Positions 58,971 through 64,000 of a stretch of DNA of 64,000 bases are shown here, piece by piece. The stretch spans positions 310,001 through 374,000 of the forward strand of contig NZ_QYUN01000003.1 in assembly GCF_003590875.1 (NCBI RefSeq). The letters are read 5' to 3'. Origin of the DNA: Noviherbaspirillum cavernae (GTDB lineage Bacteria > Pseudomonadota > Gammaproteobacteria > Burkholderiales > Burkholderiaceae_D). Every line of letters starts with the position of its first letter. The first letter of the stretch is position 1. The translations under genes were made by a program, and so were the position numbers. The notes beneath the pieces are model-generated. The model was not told the DNA's origin. It saw only the letters and a program-made list of their open reading frames with translations, and did no database searches.

Positions 58971-59741
58971 ATGGAGAACATGTTCAACATTTCGGGAACA
59001 GGCACGATGGCGGGATTCATGGTGGTAATGGCCACCTTCCTGCTGGCCGGCCTCGTGAAAGGCGTGATCGGATTGGGCCTGCCCACGGTTGCCGTCGCGC
59101 TGTTGGGGCTGGTGATGACACCGATGGAAGCGGCGGCGCTGCTGGTCGTTCCATCGCTCGTCACCAATGTGTGGCAACTGGCCGCCGGCACCAATCTCAA
59201 GCGCCTGATGCACCGCTTGTGGCCGATGATGGCTGGCATCTGCATCGGCACCATGCTTGGCGCAGCGCTCTGGAGCGGAAGCGACGCGCGCCATGCGACG
59301 GCGGCGCTCGGCGTGGCGTTGATCCTGTATGCCTTGTCGGGATTGCTGTCGATCCGGCTCTCTTTCCCTGCCGGATCGGAGCCGTGGCTATCACCCACCG
59401 TCGGTGCTGCAACGGGCGCAGTGACTGCGGCGACCGGCGTGTTCGTGATGCCGGCAGTGCCCTATCTGCAGGCATTGGGATTCTCGAGGGAAGATTTGAT
59501 ACAGGCGATGGGCCTTGCATTCACCACGTCCACCGTGGCGCTCGCGGCCGGTTTTGCATACCAGGGTTCCTTGCATTCTGGCACTGCCGGCGGATCGCTG
59601 CTTGCCCTTTTGCCGGCGCTGGCGGGGATGCATATCGGACAATGGGTTCGCACTGTCGTGCGACCCGAGACATTCCGCAAATGCTTTTTCGCCGGGCTGC
59701 TTGCAATCGGCATGCATCTCGCGTTGAAGGGATTGTTCTGA
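58971..59741 (+). CDS. TauE/SafE family membrane exporter
   Basis: The 256-residue membrane protein has about eight helices and the TauE repeats: GFMVVMATFLLAGLVKGVIGLGLPTVAVALLGLVMTPMEAAALLVVPSLVTNVWQ and GAATGAVTAATGVFVMPAVPYLQALGFSREDLIQAMGLAF. Family members export sulfite, sulfoacetate or other organic anions. The substrate here is not known. Its stop overlaps the start of the GNAT-type gene (TGATG). Confidence 0.92.
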   Translation: MENMFNISGTGTMAGFMVVMATFLLAGLVKGVIGLGLPTVAVALLGLVMTPMEAAALLVVPSLVTNVWQLAAGTNLKRLMHRLWPMMAGICIGTMLGAALWSGSDARHATAALGVALILYALSGLLSIRLSFPAGSEPWLSPTVGAATGAVTAATGVFVMPAVPYLQALGFSREDLIQAMGLAFTTSTVALAAGFAYQGSLHSGTAGGSLLALLPALAGMHIGQWVRTVVRPETFRKCFFAGLLAIGMHLALKGLF

Positions 59742-60061
59742 TGGACAACGGAAATTCCGAAGTCTCAGGTGTTCAAGCTGACGGCGGCATGCTCACGATA
59801 TGTGAAGTGCCATGCCTGCCCGGACCGTCCGGACAGGAAAGCCGCCTCCTTGCACATATCGGTGGCGTGCCGGCAGGCGCGATCGATTTCTCCATTTCGG
59901 GAGAAGCGATTCAACTCCATGCGGTGTACGTGAAACCGCAGTTTCGCGGACAGGGTATTGGCAAGGCGCTGGTGCAGTCCGTGCAGCGCCGTCATCCGTC
60001 TTGCACGATGCATCCGCATGCAAGCAAACCGAAGACCCCATGCGTTTCCGGGGAGCGATAA
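59741..60061 (+). CDS. Short GNAT-type acetyltransferase, possibly truncated
   Basis: The 106-residue protein is coupled to the exporter by a TGATG overlap. It contains the acetyl-CoA motif VYVKPQFRGQGIGKALVQSV (about 65-84; R-G-x-G-I-G-x-A). After it the sequence turns Pro/His/Lys-rich (RRHPSCTMHPHASKPKTP), without the C-terminal strand-helix of normal GNAT folds. It may be a short NATD1-like form or a gene shortened by frameshift. Confidence 0.6.
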   Translation: MDNGNSEVSGVQADGGMLTICEVPCLPGPSGQESRLLAHIGGVPAGAIDFSISGEAIQLHAVYVKPQFRGQGIGKALVQSVQRRHPSCTMHPHASKPKTPCVSGER

Positions 60062-60372
60062 CCCTCGCGCATATCAAGCAAGCCATCTGAAACGTCACCA
60101 AGCATGGGCGCGTCTATCGTGTTGCGATCGATAGCAACAGATACGGCGCAGAACATGCCACTGGACATGCGTCCGGCAGCGATATGCAGAGATTGAATCA
60201 TCGCAGGCCTGTCAACGCGGCCGGATGTATTTCGATGCGACTGCGCACCTACGAAGGCGAACATGGAGGGGAGCCCGTTCGTGGATTTTTGCAAGGTCGA
60301 GAACTGTCCTGGGCGCGGCTTGTCTCAGGGAGGGATGGCTTGACCCGGATGCACCAGGGTTGCCGTCGAGAT
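60062..60372. other. Intergenic stretch before the SCO1-type gene
   Basis: This stretch of 311 bases holds no well-supported gene. A leftward frame across 59992-60294 is open for 100 codons but overlaps the end of the GNAT-type gene and shows no family. The promoter of the SCO1/oxidase group should be here; none was recognised with confidence. Confidence 0.4.
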
Positions 60373-61173
60373 ATGAAAACCCCATCAATGAAGAACAAGG
60401 CAAGGGGCGATTCGTTGATCAATTTCGTTTTCGGCATTGGCGTGCGCTTTAACAAGCTGTTCAGGCGTCAGCTCCCGGCTTGTGCTTCCCTGCATCTCCT
60501 CAGCGCCGATGCGCAACTCGGGTTCCTGGCACGAAGTATCTGCCTCACGTTCCTGCTGGCCGTGCCGCTTCCTTCCCGCGCGCACGAACCGGCATCTGCG
60601 CCTCCGCCGCTCAACAGCTTCGAGTTGCCGCAGCCAAAAGGCTTGCAGCAATTCGCGCTGACGGACCATCGCGGCGTCCGTTTCGACAAGGCCGGTTTTG
60701 AAGGCCGCTGGACCTTCGTTCTGTTCGGCTACACACATTGCACCGATGTCTGCCCGGCCACGCTGTTCGAGTTGCGTGAGACGCGTCGCACTCTTGCGTC
60801 CGCACGCAGCGATATCGCCACCGCCACCATCTTCGTTTCGGTCGATCCGCAGCGCGACACGCGCGAGCGGCTGGCCGCATACGTAACGCATTTCGGCGAA
60901 GGCTTGCGCGGCGTGCATGGCGCGCCGGCTTCCGTGAAGGCGTTTGCCGAACAGTTCCGCGTGCGCTATGCGACGGCGGCGTCGAACAGACGCGCAGCGC
61001 AGTATGTCGTGGACCACACGGCCAGCGTCGCGCTGGTCGGACCTGACGCACGCTTGCATGCGGTGTTCATGCTGCCGCTGCGGCCGGAGCAGGTCGCAGC
61101 GGATGTGGCGCGCATGGATGCGCGCATGCAAACGGCTCGACACGATATTCCCACCCCGAAAGACGCAAAATGA
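60373..61173 (+). CDS. SCO1/SenC-type copper chaperone
   Basis: The protein (266 residues from ATG 60373; ATG 60388 also possible) has a long N-terminal lead, a membrane or signal helix (about 50-70, ending PSRAH) and a thioredoxin-like SCO domain. The copper motif is GYTHCTDVCPATL (Cys 123 and 127), with the third ligand His in VDHTASV. SCO proteins deliver copper to cuproenzymes. Its stop overlaps the start of the multicopper oxidase (ATGA), so it likely metallates that oxidase. Confidence 0.9.
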   Translation: MKTPSMKNKARGDSLINFVFGIGVRFNKLFRRQLPACASLHLLSADAQLGFLARSICLTFLLAVPLPSRAHEPASAPPPLNSFELPQPKGLQQFALTDHRGVRFDKAGFEGRWTFVLFGYTHCTDVCPATLFELRETRRTLASARSDIATATIFVSVDPQRDTRERLAAYVTHFGEGLRGVHGAPASVKAFAEQFRVRYATAASNRRAAQYVVDHTASVALVGPDARLHAVFMLPLRPEQVAADVARMDARMQTARHDIPTPKDAK

Positions 61174-62819
61174 AACGCATCCTCGCTCTCGCTTCGGCCG
61201 GCGCGTTCGCGTTGGCCGGTTGCGGTGAAGGCGGCAACGGCGGCAGCGCCGTCACTGCCGCCCGTACCGAAAACCCGGTCGTCGAAACCTTCCGCAACCC
61301 GCCCGAACTGCGCAGCCAGAACGGCGAACTGCGCACAACGCTGACAGTTGCTCCGGCCACCGTGCAGCTTGCCGGGAAATCGGTGACGACCACGGTCTAC
61401 AACGGCAGCTGGATTCCGCCTGTGCTGCGGCTGCGTCCGGGTGAGCAGTTGCTGCTCGACCTCGACAACCGCGCCGCCGAACCGACCAACGAACACTTCC
61501 ATGGACTCAACGTGTCGCCCGGCATCAATGCCGACGCCACCGTGTCGGACAACGTATTCGTGCATGTCGAACCGGGCAGCAAGGTCAGTTACCGCATCGC
61601 CATTCCGCCGACACACAACTCCGGCCTGTACTGGTACCACACGCACCAGCACGGAATAGCGCAGCGGCAGGTGATGGGCGGCTTGTCGGGCGGACTGGTG
61701 ATCGACGGCGTGTTAGACCCCTTGCCGCAGTTGCAAGGCATCACCGAGCGCATCATGCTCTTGAAGGACATCCAGATCACGCCGCAGGGCACGCTGCCCG
61801 ACGACATCGACCCGAGCGCGCCGAGCGACCGCATGGTCAACGGACAGGTCAATCCGACCCTGGTGATCCGTCCCGGCGAGACGCAGTTCCTGCGCCTCGG
61901 CAACATCGGCTCCGACGTTTACTACAAGCTCAAGCTCGACGGCCATGTCTTCCACGAACTGGCGCGCGACGGCAACCGCCACAACCAGCTCGTCACCAGC
62001 GACGAACTGCTGCTGCCGCCGGGCTCGCGCTCGGAGGTGTTGATCCAGGGCGCGGCGCAGGGAACCTATTTGCTGCGCGCGCTGGCGTTCGACACCGGCC
62101 CGGCGGGCGACAGCTACCCTGAGGCGACGCTGGCCACGCTGGTGTCGCAGGGCCAGGCGCAAACGCCGATCGCGCTGCCCACCGCCCTGCCGGCGGTCGA
62201 GGACTTGCGCACCCTGCCGGTGGCGCGCAGACGCACGATCACCTTCGTCGAAGACACTGCCAACAACACCTTCTTCATCGACTCGGGCAACGGGCCACTG
62301 ATGTTCGACGCGAACCGCATCGACTCGACTATCCCCTCCGGCACGGTCGAGGAATGGACCGTTCTCAACGCGACGCCGGAGCTGCATGTCTTCCACATCC
62401 ACCAGACCGATTTCCAGGTCACCGAAATCAACGGCGTCGCCCAACCCTTCGTCGGCCACCAGGACAACATCAACGTGTCATACCAGCCCGACGCATCGTC
62501 AGCGCCGGGGCAGGTCAAGCTGCTGATCGACTTCCGCAACCCGCTGATCGTCGGCAAGTTCGTCTACCACTGCCACATCCTCGAACACGAGGACGGCGGC
62601 ATGATGGCCGTGGCCGAAGTGGTGAAGCCTGCAATGGCGGCTGCGGCGCAGTTCGGCGCCACGCTGGTGAAGGCCGTCAACAGGACGCTCGGCCGTAGCG
62701 CCGAACGCGGCAACGCCGACGAGGCGGCCCGCATCGAGCAGACCTTGAGCGCGGTACAGGCGGGCAGCTACTGCCGGACCGAAGAGCCAAGGGCTGCATC
62801 GCAGGACGCAACGCGATGA
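61170..62819 (+). CDS. Multicopper oxidase lipoprotein
   Basis: The 549-residue protein begins with a lipobox (FALAGCGEGG, Cys about 18), so it is membrane-anchored outside the cytoplasm. Copper sites are complete: NEHFHGLNVSPGINAD, LYWYHTHQHGIAQRQVMGGLSG, HVFHIHQTDFQV and YHCHILEHEDGGMM, which give the type 1, 2 and 3 copper ligands. Three cupredoxin domains fit the length. Likely roles are copper detoxification or oxidation of phenols or metals. No Met-rich copper-binding insert is evident. Confidence 0.93.
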   Translation: MKRILALASAGAFALAGCGEGGNGGSAVTAARTENPVVETFRNPPELRSQNGELRTTLTVAPATVQLAGKSVTTTVYNGSWIPPVLRLRPGEQLLLDLDNRAAEPTNEHFHGLNVSPGINADATVSDNVFVHVEPGSKVSYRIAIPPTHNSGLYWYHTHQHGIAQRQVMGGLSGGLVIDGVLDPLPQLQGITERIMLLKDIQITPQGTLPDDIDPSAPSDRMVNGQVNPTLVIRPGETQFLRLGNIGSDVYYKLKLDGHVFHELARDGNRHNQLVTSDELLLPPGSRSEVLIQGAAQGTYLLRALAFDTGPAGDSYPEATLATLVSQGQAQTPIALPTALPAVEDLRTLPVARRRTITFVEDTANNTFFIDSGNGPLMFDANRIDSTIPSGTVEEWTVLNATPELHVFHIHQTDFQVTEINGVAQPFVGHQDNINVSYQPDASSAPGQVKLLIDFRNPLIVGKFVYHCHILEHEDGGMMAVAEVVKPAMAAAAQFGATLVKAVNRTLGRSAERGNADEAARIEQTLSAVQAGSYCRTEEPRAASQDATR

Positions 62820-62877
62820 ATAGCGGAGCAAGGCGTTGCAGCAGCATCGCCGCGAAACGAGCCGTCGGCGGGAAACC

Positions 62878-64000
62878 ATGAGCGTGAACCCATCGGCTCG
62901 CCGCCGGCTGACCCTTTTGTTCGCCGCCGCACTCGCTTGCTTGCCCGCGATTGCCGGGGAACGGGCTCCCGAACGCATCACGCCGCTGCTGCTGTCAATA
63001 CAGGTCGCGCCGATCCCGGTGGCCGGTTCGGATGGGCAGACCCATCTGGTCTATGAACTGTGGATCGACAACTTTTCGAGCGCCGAATCGGTGGTCGAGA
63101 AGATCGAGGTGCTGGCCGGCGACCGCGTGTTGCACACGCTCGATGGCGACGCCTTGGCCGGCCGGTTGCGTCCGGGCGGGCAGAATATCGCTGGAGCCTC
63201 GCTCGCCAAGAGCACGCTGAACTTTGCGGCCATGCACCTGAGCTTACCGCGTGGCGCCAACGTGCCGCGCCGGCTCAGTCACCGCGTGACTGGCAAGGTG
63301 CGGGCCGCGCCGCCTGGGCAGCAGCAGATTGTGCAAACCGGCGCCGAGGTCGCGGTCGAAAATCGTGAGGCGGTCGTGATCGGCCCGCCGCTGCGCGGCG
63401 AGCGCTATATCGCGGCCGATTCCTGCTGTGACGCAGTACGTCATACTCGCGCCGCATTGCCGGTGAACGGACGCATCCGCCTTGCGCAGCGCTTCGCCGT
63501 CGATTGGGAGCAACTCGACGCACAGGGGCGCATCTACAACGGCCCGCAGAAGACTCTCACGAGTTACACCATCTTCGGCCAGCCGGTGCTGGCAGTGGCC
63601 GATGCGCGCGTAGTGTCGGTGGTCGATGGCCTGCCCGAGCAGACTCCGGGCACCTATCCGGAAAACATTGCGATCGAAGACGCCGACGGCAACTCGGTGG
63701 TGCTCGACCTTGGCGGCGGGCGCCACGCGCTGTACGCGCACATGCAACCGGGCAGCATTGCAGTGAAGCCGGGCGAGCGGGTGCGGCGCGGTCAGGTGCT
63801 TGGCCGGGTCGGCAACAGCGGCAACTCGGTCGCGCCGCACCTGCACTTTCATGTGATGGACGGACCTTCGCCGCTGGACTCCAATGGCCTGCCGTACCGG
63901 ATCGATACGTTCTGGGTCAGCGGCAACGCACCCAGCACGGATGCGTTCGACGACGCCGAGGCCAAGGGTACGCCATTGGCGGTGATCCCGGTTACACCTC
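62878..64000 (+). CDS. M23 family peptidase (3' end beyond window)
   Basis: From ATG 62878 the frame is open to the right edge (374 codons seen). It has a signal peptide (LTLLFAAALACLPAIAG), an N-terminal beta domain of about 130 residues, and an M23/LytM domain: GGGRHALYAHMQPGSIAVKPGERVRRGQVLGRVGNSGNSVAPHLHFHVMDG with the zinc motif HLHFH. The first zinc ligand of typical M23 enzymes (H-x(n)-D) is not obvious, so activity is uncertain. It lies 58 bases after the oxidase in the same direction. Confidence 0.88.
   Translation, partial: MSVNPSARRRLTLLFAAALACLPAIAGERAPERITPLLLSIQVAPIPVAGSDGQTHLVYELWIDNFSSAESVVEKIEVLAGDRVLHTLDGDALAGRLRPGGQNIAGASLAKSTLNFAAMHLSLPRGANVPRRLSHRVTGKVRAAPPGQQQIVQTGAEVAVENREAVVIGPPLRGERYIAADSCCDAVRHTRAALPVNGRIRLAQRFAVDWEQLDAQGRIYNGPQKTLTSYTIFGQPVLAVADARVVSVVDGLPEQTPGTYPENIAIEDADGNSVVLDLGGGRHALYAHMQPGSIAVKPGERVRRGQVLGRVGNSGNSVAPHLHFHVMDGPSPLDSNGLPYRIDTFWVSGNAPSTDAFDDAEAKGTPLAVIPVTP

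Noticed and set aside
59992..60294. Leftward frame of 100 codons before the SCO1-type gene
   Set aside because: It overlaps the GNAT-type gene on the other strand and shows no family, signal peptide or ribosome site.
61170..62819. Multicopper oxidase as a CueO-type copper oxidase
   Set aside because: The copper sites fit the wider family, but no Met-rich helix insert is visible, so a specific CueO or CopA name was not given.

Overview
The window reads as chromosome of a high-GC betaproteobacterium of the Burkholderiales, most likely an Oxalobacteraceae member near Herbaspirillum or Noviherbaspirillum. This is an inference from protein content (PHB oligomer hydrolase, Flag-2-like lateral flagellar locus, one HrpL-type promoter) and not from any rRNA gene. 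No rRNA, tRNA, CRISPR array, transposase gene or integrase gene was seen.

Region 1 (1-34193) is a nearly complete second (lateral, Flag-2/Laf type) flagellar system. A leftward operon flgBCDEFGHI runs off the left edge. flgA is on the other strand. A leftward operon of about 13.5 kb runs fliE-fliF-fliG-fliH-fliI-fliJ-(30-codon ORF)-fliD-fliS-fliT-fliK-fliL-fliA-motA-motB-flgM-flgN-flgJ. A rightward operon carries fliM-fliN-fliP-fliQ-fliR-flhB-flhA. Own motor genes, own sigma factor, and the order fliD/S/T/K/L/A/motA/motB are the signature of lateral systems (lafBCDEFSTU in Vibrio and Aeromonas). Three flagellin genes follow flhA. They are separated by fossils of a FliK-like gene and of the flhA 3' end, which record amplification of a flhA-tail/fliK-like/flagellin unit. 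A NarL-type response regulator and a soluble three-PAS histidine kinase close the locus and may control it. Oddities include an EF-hand loop in FliD, a FliM without the CheY-binding motif, NPEH instead of NPTH in FlhB, and palindromic repeats between flgB and flgA and just before fliR.

Region 2 (34194-37064) is the most unusual part. A relatively AT-rich gene encodes a 476-residue protein with a C-terminal Fic-like core (variant motif HLFGDGNARICH) and an N-terminus that fits type III effector rules. It lies behind an exact HrpL-type promoter (GGAACC-N16-CCACTGA). It is proposed as a type III effector with altered Fic chemistry.

Region 3 (37065-64000) is ordinary accessory and housekeeping DNA: upp, an ATP-grasp ligase, an MFS exporter with a LysR regulator, an orphan amino-acid-type binding protein, 3-hydroxybutyrate oligomer hydrolase with a lipoprotein, an HPP-CBS membrane protein, a membrane-anchored C13 (legumain-type) peptidase, a pyruvyl transferase, an SGNH hydrolase, an EAL phosphodiesterase preceded by a near-consensus LexA box, an MBL-fold hydrolase with ChaC, a PQQ-type dehydrogenase with cytochrome c, exported MsrA, a LysR/TauE/GNAT group, and a SCO1-multicopper oxidase-M23 peptidase group that runs off the right edge.
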